Shown piece by piece: positions 11,371-22,776 of a stretch of DNA of 64,000 nucleotides; position 1 is the stretch's first letter, and every line of letters begins with the position of its first letter. Source of the stretch: Nepenthes gracilis (lineage: Eukaryota > Streptophyta > Magnoliopsida > Caryophyllales > Nepenthaceae); assembly GCA_033239525.1 (NCBI GenBank), contig BSYO01000036.1:5726126-5790125 (forward strand). Direction: 5' to 3'. The position numbers were made by a program, and so were the translations under genes. The notes below the pieces were generated by a model. That model did no database searches and was not told the origin of the DNA. It saw nothing but the letters and a program-made list of their open reading frames with translations.

Positions 11371-11811
11371 TTAATCTAAATTAACATCAACTAGTTCAAT
11401 CTCAGGAAATAGCTTGCTTGAGGGCAAGACTTCTTGAGCCTCCTCGTTCTTACTCTGGATCAAGGTTGACAAGTCCTTCAATGAACAATCCATTGATATG
11501 CTCTTTTGAACTTGACTAGAATTTGAGGTGGTTGACCCTATGGTTTTGCTTTTTTGGGACAGCCTCTTGAATGCTCTAAACCGTATATCATCCTCTTGCA
11601 TTCCTTTCCGTTTGATGATCGATGGTTGAACTTGAATTTTTCCTTCGATCATGCTCACTACTGAAGACATGATTGGTCTAAGCGTGGGAGATGGGTTAGC
11701 ACATAATAGAGCCAAGTTCAGTAGCAACAATGCCTCATCCTTGGGAAAGTTTGAACCGATGCTTGAATCCACGAGCTCTAGAAGGTTCCCTTGCTCTTGT
11801 AGGACGTAGGC
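11371..11811 (-). CDS. Exon 23: kinase end and C-terminal tail
   Basis: Begins AYVLQEQGNLLELVDSSIGS, includes CANPSPTLRPIMSSVVSMIE, then a Ser-rich tail ending in DVNLD and a TAA stop at 11371-11373. Length and tail fit the family. Confidence 0.92.
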   Translation of the reverse strand, partial: AYVLQEQGNLLELVDSSIGSNFPKDEALLLLNLALLCANPSPTLRPIMSSVVSMIEGKIQVQPSIIKRKGMQEDDIRFRAFKRLSQKSKTIGSTTSNSSQVQKSISMDCSLKDLSTLIQSKNEEAQEVLPSSKLFPEIELVDVNLD

Positions 11812-12947
11812 CTTCAATTTTCATAAGAAAAAGAAAATTGTTATGTTATATGGTCTGTGATGTAAATCATAGGCAATTGTATTGAAATTTAGGTTTGGCA
11901 TTCATTAATATGAGATTTAAGGATGAAAACTAAAAATCATAGAGTTCAGTAACTTATGTCAATGAGAAATGTTTTAGGGACGATTTTTAATCACTATTGT
12001 GTGATGTGATACTTATCTATTCATCGAATTAATATGCAATATGATCAAAAGTATTTGTTACTTAAGAACAAAAATAATCAAAAAATTAAACTTTATTTAC
12101 TTTTTGGACCATGCATTGAAATAAAATAACTTGCCCGAGCCTGATTTATATATAATTATATACATAAGCACAATATGAATCTAATCCCAATTTACCTCCT
12201 CTGGGGCTACCTTGAGTCACAAACCCTCTTCTCCACTTTCTTGTCTGCCTCGAGTTTCAAAATCTCAATCTAATATTGCCTAGTTTTTGGAGATGGACAA
12301 ACACGAACAATGATTTTTACTCGAGAAATCAGGCCTAGACCTACCCTAGCCACGTATTTTGAATAGTTTTTTGACATGCAGCCTAGCCCATGTCCTACCC
12401 AAACTTGACTTTGATGTGTGAGCGCATTAGTATATATGAATAGATAAAGTACTACATCATCAAAGAATAACTAAAAAATTTTTGTCTAATACCGGCCTAT
12501 TTCATATTGCCAAACATATGTTCTCTTAGGAATGCATTTTAGTATATCAAATAAGTGTTTCTGAAATTTAGACTCCAATGCCAAAGCTTTGGTTTCAGTT
12601 GTTGTCTAGGAAAATTATCAATTCCATAATTAATTAATTACTTTTTCCAATTCTATTATCTAATTTACTCTACTAACTCTTCTATTCAACCTAAAAATTT
12701 ACCCAAATCATGCAAAAACACCCAAAATCTTCACTTTAATTTTTTTTTTTGCACATAACAGTTTTTTGGTATCAGATGTGTGTGTGTGTATAAATATATA
12801 TTATATATATAAAGGTGGTGGTTCATGATATTAAGGTTCTACTGGTCTATTTAAGAAGACAGGAAAAAAAATCAATTTTCTTCATTAGAAAACTTAATGT
12901 TTATACCAAGCGAAAATTTGAGTTAGAAGTTGTGGCATTAGAGTCCA

Positions 12948-13224
12948 TGATGTATTTAGAATATTGATATAAATATCAACCAATCTCTATTGGTATCGGG
13001 CCCTTGATGTAATCTATTAATACTGTGATAATAGTATAATATGTTATATATTAGTAATATATTACGATATATTTTTTGATATATCTGATATTATGTTAAA
13101 ATATTAGCAAATATAACTGCATCATATTATAATTATCAAAATTTTTTCTGATATTTTTGATATCTATATATATGATCAAATATATTTAATATCGATATAA
13201 TTGTAACCAATACTGATATTTTTA
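12948..13224 (+). repeat. AT-rich MITE-like repeat, copy A
   Basis: About 277 bp with the family pattern: a GATATAAATATCAACCAAT-like start, TTGGTATCGGG, and an end in AACCAATACTGATATTTTTA. Intron 22. Confidence 0.5.
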
Positions 13225-13293
13225 ATTATAATTTAAAATAGTAGAAAATGGCATTCCTAATAAGAGGAAGAAATTCAAGTAGATGATTATTAC

Positions 13294-13444
13294 CCAGTCA
13301 AGAAGATAGGAAAACTCCTCATTTGGCCTATAGTATGTGTTGCTTTTTCCACTGACAATCTCAAGCACAACTACTCCAAAACTATAGACATCTGCTTTGT
13401 CGGTCAAGAAGCCTTTCATTGCATATTCAGGAGCCATATATCCT
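13294..13444 (-). CDS. Exon 22: kinase C-lobe
   Basis: 151 nt with [20 protein letters not shown] and [20 protein letters not shown], ending LLDW before GTAATA. Confidence 0.92.
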
Positions 13445-14359
13445 CTAAGCAAATTCATGTGAAGAAAAAGGAAAAAAATAGATGTCAAAATGCATAATAA
13501 ATGAAATTAAAAAAAAAATGCTTATACATCCATTTTACGTCTATTTTACTAAAATATGCAAAGAAAGAGAAAAAAAGTTATTTTTTAACCATTTTTTCTA
13601 GTGGACTAATGTGGGAATGTCACGTTTCTATACAAATAGTGTACAAAGGGAGTATGAATATAAACTGATACTCCTGACCTTGGACTCCTTGATTATGCTC
13701 ACACATGGGAGATTTAGAAACAGTTTTAGTAACTTATAAATATGTGTTGGGTAGACCTATTAATTTAGACTTTTAGTTTAAAGATAGTCCGAATACATAT
13801 AAGTAAACTCTATAAGTGTCCATACAAATACATGTACTCGCTATACACATGTATTCACACATGCAACATACTGTTGGCTTCTTCCTTATGAGTTCTCCTA
13901 ATTCCAACAATTGATATTAGAAATAGGTTGATAATAAGGTCCATTTGTTAAGAGAGTTGCGTACCTAATGTTCAGTTCTATAGTTATATGTGCAACTTAT
14001 TGTTATAAGGGTTGTATATCCAAATTTCATCAATGTAATAGTGTTAGACGTTGTCATTGTTATTGGATAAAATGCTACTAGATTTGCATTCAAAGGAGAA
14101 TGCTTGATGTGGATGAACTCACACATGGGGGTAAGACTACTACAAATATATGTGAATTAATAAATTGCCTTAGAACATTAGAAATTGTGGTGTCTTATAA
14201 ATGTGTGCTGGGCCATTACCCATTAGATTAGGCTTTCAGGTTTAAAACGGCAACCAACATATATAAATATGTCCTACAAGTGCCCATGCCTACACATGCT
14301 AGTAGTGTTTATACATATGATATAGTATTGACTTTTTCCTTGATAATTTTTCACTAATA

Positions 14360-14630
14360 GATGAAAATATCGATTGATATATATTGGTGTCGGGGTTCTC
14401 GAATATCGATATTTTTTTATATTGAAACAATATTGTATTATGTTTTGACATCGGTCGATACAACCAATATTTAGCTAATATGTTGTCCGTTATAACTAAA
14501 ATATCGATCGACATAATATTGTCAGCTTATGATTTTTAAATTTTTTTTTCATTAATATGTTTGATATAGATACATATTATCCAACATATTCAATACTAAT
14601 ATAACCACAACTAATACCTATATTTTCATC
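14360..14630 (+). repeat. AT-rich MITE-like repeat, copy B (best preserved)
   Basis: 271 bp bounded by a perfect 11-bp inverted terminal repeat GATGAAAATAT/ATATTTTCATC. The interior is full of TATCGATA-like words and CTTATGATTTTTAAA. No open frame. Intron 21. Confidence 0.62.
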
Positions 14631-15136
14631 CATGCCCCCAAATTTGACAATAATAACTGCATATTATCATTATTGTACCCATGATGTGAGAGAATCTTGC
14701 ACCATATCCTTACTATATCAAATTGCTCCCCAGGGAAGCTTTTAAGGGATAGATCTTGCCCTCTTCTCAAGCTAAGCCTACTGATTGATGCATTCATCGC
14801 TTTGGTTGGTAAAAATATGTGGTTTCTGGCTAAAAAGCTTTGATACTTCTCTTAGGTTAGGTCAGTGTGGCGGCACCTGACCTGTGTTGAAATATTTTAT
14901 TTATTTGTATTCCAATATCCTATGACACATTCTGAATATATAGGGCTATTTTTTATTTTTAAAAAAATTATGGTTCTAAACATAAACCAAAGAGAAATTA
15001 GATCCATTCTATAATTTAAATATAATTAAAAATCTGAGCCCCCATTACATTTTTTTATTGTGCAGCATACGTTATGAAGTAATTCATTTATATTGGCTAA
15101 TTTACAAATTAATACTTTCTGAAAATTTTTTTGGAT

Positions 15137-15461
15137 GATGAAATAAGAAATATATATTTCTACATATAAAACTATTGGCTAATATTGTAAGTATCGACTT
15201 ATATGTATTAGTATTGAACCTTGACACTGATATTTTTTAATATTATGACAATATCATGATTGTTTGCTGTATAAGTGATATATCATTTTTCGTAGGCCAA
15301 TAATTAAAATATTAACCAATATAATTGATAATTAGTTAATATATCGACCAATACACTCTTTTTAGTTTATGATTTTTAAATTTCTTTTTAATATCAATAC
15401 ATATTATCTAATACCGATATAATCATGACCAATACAGTTAATAAAACTTGTTATTTTCATC
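15137..15461 (+). repeat. AT-rich MITE-like repeat, copy C
   Basis: Starts GATGAAATAA and ends TTATTTTCATC. The interior matches copy B (TTTATGATTTTTAAATTTCT; AATCATGACCAATAC). Intron 21. Confidence 0.55.
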
Positions 15462-15746
15462 CCTAATTTTTTAGTATAATAGTATAATTGATCAGTAATA
15501 TTCTCAATATCTTTAAATAAACTAGAAATTTCAGTTGGTGTATACCCAGTATATCATCACGTTATTTTTAGAATATTAACATGTCAATATGTCAGTGTCG
15601 TATCATATAATATTCATGTCCTATGTCAGTATCCTTTCTTGCATGGTTACTAGAAAGATTGGAAGAAAATGAACACACATGTAGAAGAAAGAAGCAAAAT
15701 GCAAAACTCACATAGTATTCAAGAAAAAGAGGTTGGAAAAACTCAC

Positions 15747-15984
15747 ATTGTTCCAGCTATTTTTGTGCTAATATGAGTGTTTTCATCTTCATCAAGCTTT
15801 GCTAAACCAAAATCTGATATTTTAGCGTTTAGATCCTTATCAAGCAGAACATTAGTTGCCTTTATGTCCCTGTGAATAATCTTGAGCCTTGACCCCTGGT
15901 GAAGATAAGCTAACCCCCTTGCCACGCCCAAACATATTCTCTTTCGTGTAGGCCAATCCAAGTTTAATCGACTAAGCTCACGGC
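15747..15984 (-). CDS. Exon 21: kinase catalytic loop
   Basis: 238 nt with [40 protein letters not shown] and the activation segment up to STKIAGT. The HRD and DFG residues are intact. Confidence 0.93.
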
Positions 15985-16645
15985 CTAAAAAATTAGACAA
16001 ATTTGAGATGAACAAACAAAGCATGAAAGAGCAAAGGGGAACAGTAACAGCAACTGAGTAAAAATATCTTAAATTAGAGAATAATATTTTAAAAAAAATT
16101 GTAGGTTGATGGAATTGTGTTTCAAATTTCTAAACCAAAAGAAACCCTGAATTTGTTCTATCAAAGGAAACCTTAAATTTGTTCCATCAAAGGAGCAAAA
16201 AGTCATTAGACAATATTATATGGTAACAAAAATGAAAAAAAAAATAATGCAAGAACAGTACGAAAGTAAACTCTATTTCTTCCTAAAAAAATATTTTCTT
16301 TTTCAATTAAGATGGGATAATCCTTTGAATCAAAAAATGATTAATAATGTCAAGGTATATTAATTATTTACTAGATTGAGAAATCCAAGGGAAATTGTTA
16401 TATCCTCTATCGAAAGGAGAAAAATAAATCTGAATATAATGCTGACTTTGAAGAATTTAACTCTAATAGAATTGATTAAAAAGATATATTGATTATTGAA
16501 TCTGTCCTGTTTGTAAAAAATGATGGACAATTAATCATATGTATCAAATCATAGGTATTTCATTGGTTCATAAGAATAAAGACTAAAACCATAACCCTCC
16601 CTTTCCTATTATGCTACAGTTGTGTAAGTGCTGAGTGGCACTTAC

Positions 16646-16856
16646 CAAAGAGAGCTCGAGCAAGGCTATTATTTTCCATGTATTCATATACTAACAGCAA
16701 TTCTTTTCCTTCATTGCAACACCCATGAAGCTTTACTAGATTTGGGTGCTGTACTGTAGTGATCATGCCTATTTCATTGATGAATTCACGATTTCCTTGT
16801 TTTGATTTGGACGAGAGTTGCTTAACCGCAATTACTTTTCCATCTGTTAGTGCGCC
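16646..16856 (-). CDS. Exon 20: kinase N-lobe
   Basis: 211 nt including VIAVKQLSSKSKQGN (ATP-binding Lys), REFINEIGMI (helix C Glu) and LVYEYMENNSLARALFG (hinge). It ends before GTAAGT. Confidence 0.93.
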
Positions 16857-17010
16857 CTAAAATCAAGAGAAATTCTTAGTAGGAAAAAAATCATCATTCT
16901 TGAAGAAAAGAAAATGAGAATATCATATTAGATACTATAAATACCATGAATACAAATATCAAGATCGGTATTAGACATAACCTGAGCAAAAAAAATTTTA
17001 CAAATTGTAA

Positions 17011-17135
17011 CCCGACAATAAAATATCAATCATATATTGTCGATATAGTGATATATCATAATTTTGCTATAATATTAAAGGGACAGTAGTAATATATATC
17101 AATCAATATTTTAAATATCGATGATATTTCATTCC
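17011..17135 (-). repeat. AT-rich MITE-like repeat, partial copy E
   Basis: About 125 bp of the same family, reverse orientation, with AATATCGATGATATTTCATT at one end. Intron 19/18 border region, close to exon 19. Confidence 0.4.
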
Positions 17136-17195
17136 ATGAACTTGACTAAAAGACATCTTACTGTGTTTACTTCTGCAAAAGTCGTCATTGATTAC

Positions 17196-17308
17196 CTTGT
17201 ATACGGGCCCAAAACCCCCTTCTCCAATCTTATTTATGGGACTAAAATCATCTGTTGCAGCTTTGATCTATCTCAAGGTAAAATAACTCGTATTCAGCCC
17301 CCGAAATG
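17196..17308 (-). CDS. Exon 19: start of kinase domain, with TAG
   Basis: Reads TSYFTLR, then TAG (17268-17270), then IKAATDDFSPINKIGEGGFG and PVYK before GTAATC. Relatives have Gln (CAG or CAA) at the stop position, so a single C-to-T change explains it. Confidence 0.85.
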
Positions 17309-18033
17309 CTGTAATTTGAAGACATAATAATAAATGTTCATTACCAAAATGAATTTAATAAACAAACAAATGAAAATCTATTTTCGATTTGATTCCAAAA
17401 AATGTGATTATTGATGATCTTTAAAAAAATACAACACAATTATGGTGTCACGAGAATTAGGAATATTGATGACGGATTTATGACTAAAGATTGCACATTT
17501 TATCATGTTTAATGTTCCATTTGTACTAATCGGAGTAGCACATTTGTATTGACTATGTATGTAGCGTTTGTATTTATATATAGATGAGTGTGAAACAGAA
17601 TTAACACGCAATCAAATACATCAAGGGTGTGAGAAAAGTTGATCTGCTAACACAGTTCGGGTATGCCATGTTTTTGACTGTTTTTGTTTGGGTTTTTCTA
17701 AAATAACCGAGATTTCTTTGTGAGAAGAATATGGCCGAGATATCTCCATCACTACACTCTTTTAATTTTAGAGAAACTACTTTAACTTGTGCATGTAGAT
17801 GTAACTCTCCTTTTAAGAGTGAACCACATAAATTTATTGTCTCATGTATACTTGAATTCTTGTCTTAATTTCGCTGTTACTCACAACATTACTATCTCTA
17901 TTTCAGTAATATATTTCTGTTAGACAATTGATATATATCAACCGATATTTTACTCTATAATATCCAAGTAAAAATATGTTGATCGCTAGCATTTTGCAAC
18001 AAGCAGAGAAAAAAATATAGAACATTTACTTGC

Positions 18034-18168
18034 CTTCATGTCTATTACTTTTTCTTCCCAAGTAGCCTTTCATCCAGAGAAATAACAAAAGAGATGTTAG
18101 AATCACACATGAAGAGATTACAATTCCAACAATAGCACCAATAGAAAATCTTGCGTGAGTGTTGAAAT
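18034..18168 (-). CDS. Exon 18: transmembrane segment, GC splice donor
   Basis: Encodes a hydrophobic span (IGAIVGIVISSCVILTSLLL) followed by basic residues. The exon ends GAAG before GCAAGT, a canonical GC-AG donor; no GT donor fits the frame here. Confidence 0.85.
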
Positions 18169-18210
18169 CTGCAATGGGAACGGAAACAAGTTAAACAAGA
18201 ATTTTAATTT

Positions 18211-18460
18211 TGAAAATATTTATGGATAGCTATATTGGTATTAGTATTGGTTGTAGCTATAAAGGTATCAGATATATCGAATAATATTTATTGGTATCAA
18301 ATATATCAAAAAAATAAAAAAAATCATAAGTTGATAGGGGCAAATTAACCACTATAATGCTAATACCGAAATATATCACTATATTGTCGCGATATAAGAA
18401 AATAATAGTATTAGAGAGCCCAATATGGATATATATCGACCGATATATTTATCTCTATAA
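18211..18460 (-). repeat. AT-rich MITE-like repeat, copy D
   Basis: About 250 bp in reverse orientation: GGTATTAGTATTGGTTGTAG near one end and ATCATAAGTTGAT inside. It ends about 20 bp from the donor of exon 17. Confidence 0.5.
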
Positions 18461-18480
18461 TCAAACAAAAAAAAACTTAC

Positions 18481-18679
18481 TAGGGGTTATTGTGATAGCA
18501 GATATCAAAGGTCCATATACACCTCTGTTAGGAACGTAAGTAGTCCCTTTTCCTGCCCAATATAATGAGACCTCCAATGTGCTACCATTGACAAGAATAT
18601 TTGTAAAATTCATAGTAATTCCCTTGCCAACGCCACCAGCTTTTTCCATGATATTAAAATCCTTCAGCACTAAATTTCC
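18481..18679 (-). CDS. Exon 17: malectin domain, second part
   Basis: 199 nt with KDFNIMEKAGGVGKGI and GTTYVPNRGVYGPLISAITI, ending before GTAAGT. Confidence 0.92.
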
Positions 18680-19371
18680 CTGCCAGAAAGTCTAATTAGC
18701 CTAAAAAGCATAGACATCGACACTACACCAAGACACTATTTTTAATGAGGACATGACATGCTAACTAAAATAATAGTTACTTTTCTTGTAATTGATAAAT
18801 AATACTATTTTATACTAAATTGGCAAAAAAAATATGTATATTTCCTATTTCTTCAACCAAAAAAAATTTATAAAAAAATTGGTGATTGAATCAATATAAA
18901 TAAGTTATGATATAACATATTTAACAAACTATTATAATAAAATAATAATAATGATATAATTTAAAAAAATAAGTCAAAACTTAATATAGTAAAAATTTTA
19001 TATATTAAGTAATATTTACATTTTAATATTATCACTTCAAACTTTATAATTGTCAAAAGATATGGAAGAGAAGCAAAAATTTGGAATATTGTGTCCTAAT
19101 CATTTTCAAAATGTATCCAAAATATGTTCAAACGTGTCAGGAGAGTATCGGTATCCAATATATATGCTCAACACAGATTCTTTAGCCCTAATAGAGTCCT
19201 TATTTTCCTTCGTAATTAGCAATTCATGAACTTGTACTTTTTCTTAGGGTTTATTCTAGAGTAGAGATTACCCCATTTTTCCTAGAAATCATGGAAAGTT
19301 TTTTCATAAGTTTGTTAAATAATAAATAACACATAATAGAATCTAATACGAGAGAGATTTTCTTCTTTAAC

Positions 19372-19736
19372 CTGAATAGATACGTCAAAGATACGCCTTC
19401 CAATGCAGCTCAGCTCATTAGAATACATTATTTCTGCAAAGTGCAACTGCACCGTGTAGCTTCCTTTTCGTAAGCAAAGGCCATAATACCGGAGTGATAA
19501 AGGCGAAAGGCGAGCTGTTTTATAATATTCGGGACCTGTTATGTTAAGATTGTATGTGTTTGATGCTATAAAATTAGCATCATCGGCGCTCATAAAAGCT
19601 CCTGTGCTACTGTAAGCCCATTTAGTTGAATCATAAGAAGCAAAGTATGATGGCCCAGAGGGGCTTGAATCTTCTTCATACTCATTCCCGTCGTAGCTCA
19701 ACCCTTTTCCACCACAATTAATAAACAAAGAGTAGT
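19372..19736 (-). CDS. Exon 16: malectin domain, first part
   Basis: 365 nt beginning YYSLFINCGG and continuing through EYYKTARLSPLSLRYYGLCL and IGRRIFDVSIQ. This is the hallmark of the malectin domain in LRR-VIII kinases. It ends CAG before GTTAAA. Confidence 0.92.
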
Positions 19737-19823
19737 CTGCAGATTGATAGTGAGAGAGTAATAAAGATGTTTTCATACATATGTATTATAATCTATGGCA
19801 GTAAGTAAGAACTATAGACTTAC

Positions 19824-19873
19824 ATTTTGCCTTTGTGGGGCATGGGAGTTCCTTCATCGAGCACCAGGAATCT
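19824..19873 (-). CDS. Exon 15: linker with WC...LPCP motif
   Basis: 50 nt encoding DSWCSMKELPCPTKAK, the conserved cysteine pair before the malectin domain, ending before GTAAGT. Confidence 0.82.
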
Positions 19874-20041
19874 CTACATTGTAAAGTTTCATCTTAGTCA
19901 ATAAAGATTTCTACCTAATTAAGCATAGTATTAAGGAGGAAGAGTTGTGCTAGGAATTTACATGTTGCTTGTTGTCAATGGAAAACTAGAAACCAAGTTC
20001 CTGTCAATTACATGCAAAAATATGATCAACCAAAAACATAC

Positions 20042-20149
20042 CGGAGGAAATGGAACAACTAGAGGTATAATTTTAGGAGAAAATCTAACACATTTGACGG
20101 CTGACAACCAACTGTAGATGATTCAGTAAAGTTATTGTAAGACACGTCA
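20042..20149 (-). CDS. Exon 14: last LRR and linker, with in-frame TAG
   Basis: Begins DVSYNNFTESSTVGCQPSNV, as expected, then loses similarity and meets TAG at 20059-20061, 29 codons in. Another frame over the same bases reads RFSPKIIPLVVPFPP, which looks more like the usual Ser/Pro-rich linker, so two compensating indels are possible. The exon end and phase still fit exon 15. Confidence 0.75.
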
Positions 20150-20259
20150 CTGCCAAAAAGGAAGAGAGAGGAAAAGTGTAACATTTTCAATCTTTTATTA
20201 CCCAAATGATAAGAATTTGGAGAAAAGGTACATAGGATTTAAAAATAAAAGATACTCAC

Positions 20260-20325
20260 AAATTCTCTTTGCTAGTCAATAGCCAACTTGGTACTGATCC
20301 ACTTAGTGAGTTGTTTGTAAGAAAC
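20260..20325 (-). CDS. Exon 13: LRR (66 nt)
   Basis: Encodes FLTNNSLSGSVPSWLLTSKE between ATATAG and GTGAGT. Confidence 0.87.
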
Positions 20326-20439
20326 CTATATGACCAAAATCAGCTGCTATTTAAGGTTGAAAAAGCCATCCATTATGTTGGAAAACTGGAGCAAAAAAAA
20401 AAAAAAACCTACTAAGCGTAATATTGGAAGCCAACTTAC

Positions 20440-20511
20440 ATATAGACTAGAGATTGTAAATTTCCAATTGTGTCTGGAATCTTTCCAGTTAACCTGTTAA
20501 AGCTTAAGTCC
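20440..20511 (-). CDS. Exon 12: LRR (72 nt)
   Basis: Encodes LDLSFNRLTGKIPDTIGNLQ between GTGTAG and GTAAGT. Confidence 0.88.
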
Positions 20512-21273
20512 CTACACCAAAAAATTATCTGAATTTACTCATTCAATCTGAAGAGATTTCATAGGACAAAAGATCTCTCTCTTTTTTCTATTCTAACTAT
20601 TGGGTCCCTAAATTTACCATTAATATTGGAATGTCTAATTTGGATGAAAAATTTAGGACATCCCCAACAAGAACAAATATAAGTCTCCAAAATTTCATTC
20701 ATATTCACTACTTACAGTAGTTCGAATTTCAATTGCAAGAAATGCATACATTGGCCTCAATATGTAGACTAAGATACTATTTTTCTAATCATTAACAGAC
20801 TTAAAATTTATCAAAAATCTTTCTTTAAAAATGTATCTTTGAAGATTTATGAAAATTAGAGATCTAGCATTGTCTTAATTAAAAGAAATCTCTCAAAAAT
20901 AATGGTTACATTTCAAGTGATCCGAAGTACTAATTATTTTCTTTATGTGTATTTCATATCACAATTAGAGTAAATATAGGATATAAGGAAAAGATGCTAT
21001 TTCCTTAATTGTAAGTAAACTTAAAATCTATTTAAAATTTTTATTTCTAAAATATATCTTTGAAAATCTATGAAAATTAGATATCAGAAATTGTCTAAAT
21101 TAGAATAAAACTCCTAAAACTAGTGAATACATTTCTACTAATCTAAATTACCAATTATTTTCTTTATGCGTATTTCACATCAAAATTAGGGTTAACATGA
21201 TACCAGGAAGTCATGAATAGTTTCCATTGCATGGGCATTGAATGAAAAACAGGAGAAGAAAACCAAAGCTTAC

Positions 21274-21345
21274 AGAGTCTTCATTTTTGTCATCTCTCCA
21301 ATGTATTCAGGGATAATACCAGTAAGCAAGCAATTTCTAAGTACC
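21274..21345 (-). CDS. Exon 11: LRR (72 nt)
   Basis: Encodes LRNCLLTGIIPEYIGEMTKM between GTCTAG and GTAAGC; LRNC is typical of the family. Confidence 0.88.
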
Positions 21346-21438
21346 CTAGACAAAAATAACAGCTTATGTGACAAGCAGATCAACCCAAAATAATGTAATA
21401 AAATTTTGCTCCTTAATGTCGTATGTATATTAACTCAC

Positions 21439-21510
21439 AACACTCGTAATTGTTCCAGATCCTGCAAATTAGGAAAAGACATACTTGCCCCGTTGAGATC
21501 TGAAATCCTC
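21439..21510 (-). CDS. Exon 10: LRR-region exon (72 nt)
   Basis: Encodes LRISDLNGASMSFPNLQDL between TGCCAG and GTGAGT; the ISDLNG motif is typical of this family. Confidence 0.88.
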
Positions 21511-21628
21511 CTGGCACATTAAAGAAATAGAATTTCTTTTTATTTTTCTAAGCTTTTATTCTTCTAACTGGGTACAAAAATCAACAATTGAACAAACGAA
21601 ACTAGTAGATAGATAAGTTTGTACTCAC

Positions 21629-21700
21629 AATTCTATTAAGTTTGTCAACAGAGATATAGTAGAGGGAATAGGCCCTTCCATATCTGTGCCTTGCATATGC
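21629..21700 (-). CDS. Exon 9: LRR (72 nt)
   Basis: Encodes MQGTDMEGPIPSTISLLTNL between TTGCAG and GTGAGT; GTxMEGPIP is a family signature. Confidence 0.88.
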
Positions 21701-21816
21701 CTGCAAAGAATGAATATATACTCATTTGAGATAGCATAAGTGAAATTTTCCTTATGATCGTTGGTCAAAATTTATAAAGGAAACAACCAACATAAGAAAG
21801 AAGGTACATCACTCAC

Positions 21817-21888
21817 ACTGTTTTAATTTTTGTCCAATTTCCAATAAAAGCAGGTATCTTTCCTAATAATCTACTTCCATCTATTCTA
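21817..21888 (-). CDS. Exon 8: LRR (72 nt)
   Basis: Encodes RIDGSRLLGKIPAFIGNWTK, ending before GTGAGT. Confidence 0.87.
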
Positions 21889-21973
21889 CTGCAATAGGCA
21901 AATAAATTTAATATTAATCAACTTACAAGTAAAATACTTAGTGAAAAAATATACATGTAATCAGATAACTTAC

Positions 21974-22045
21974 AAATCTGTAAGGTACTTAAGATTACCA
22001 AATGTCTCTGGTATGCTTCCTGTAAAATTGTTTGAAGAAAGAAAC
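21974..22045 (-). CDS. Exon 7: LRR (72 nt)
   Basis: Encodes FLSSNNFTGSIPETFGNLKY between CTACAG and GTAAGT. It continues the phase of exon 6 across 11.2 kb. Confidence 0.87.
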
Positions 22046-22771
22046 CTGTAGATATAAGTAGTTAGCTATAGATACTAATGAAGAAAAGAGAAACAGAAGA
22101 AACTAAAGACATTTCAAATATGTACGAACAGCAATGGACTCTATTCCTAGTGAGTGTATGTACCTTGCATTTCTATCAATTGACTATTTTATATAGCAAG
22201 ATGCATAACCAAGAATTGCATTACAGGAAAGCATGCTTAACGTAGCAGTATTGAGGGCATCCAAAACAAAAACGAAAATTCCATTAAAATGGAATGTTGA
22301 AAAGTGATTTATAGATACAAATAACAACCGATATTAACAATATCAATTAGTAAGTATCACTATTGGGCCTTTTGATACCAATATTTTTCGATACTATGAC
22401 AATAACGTGATATATTGTCCTATTAGGAATATATTGATCGATATTAAAAATATCAGTTAATATAGCATTGTTAGTTTAAGTTTTTAAAAATTTTTCTTCC
22501 CATATATTTAATACTAATATGTACTGTCTAATATACTCAATATCAATATCCTAACTGATATCTATATTTTTATCCATACTAAAACCTAAATTCCATGAAA
22601 ATGTTCTAACAATAACAAATTAACACTAAAAATTGTATTTATTTCCAATCTGTTTACTACTATTCCATGCCAATTTCTTTCTTTGCTTAATCTAAATATT
22701 AATATGCTATTGATTGTATTTTGCAAGAGCATCAAGCTCAAAGGAAGACTTTAGAGACAAAAGCGAGGAGA
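22046..22771 (-). other. Intron 6, part downstream of element 2
   Basis: AT-rich intron sequence containing MITE-like copy F; no coding content seen. Confidence 0.75.
22311..22575 (+). repeat. AT-rich MITE-like repeat, copy F
   Basis: About 265 bp: ACCGATATTAACAATATC near the start, TTGGGCCTTTTGATACC inside, CTATATTTTTATCC at the end. Confidence 0.5.
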
Positions 22772-22776
22772 TGATT
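22772..22776. other. Target site duplication, left copy (TGATT)
   Basis: TGATT directly before the left LTR of element 2; its identical partner is at 30894-30898. Confidence 0.85.

Larger units (their letters stand above)
11812..21973 (-). other. Introns 7-22 of the kinase gene
   Basis: AT-rich introns between the exons listed. Besides the MITE-like repeats given separately, I see only simple sequence, for example a TG/TA run at 12775-12812. Intron 18 starts with GC; the others start with GT. Confidence 0.8.
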
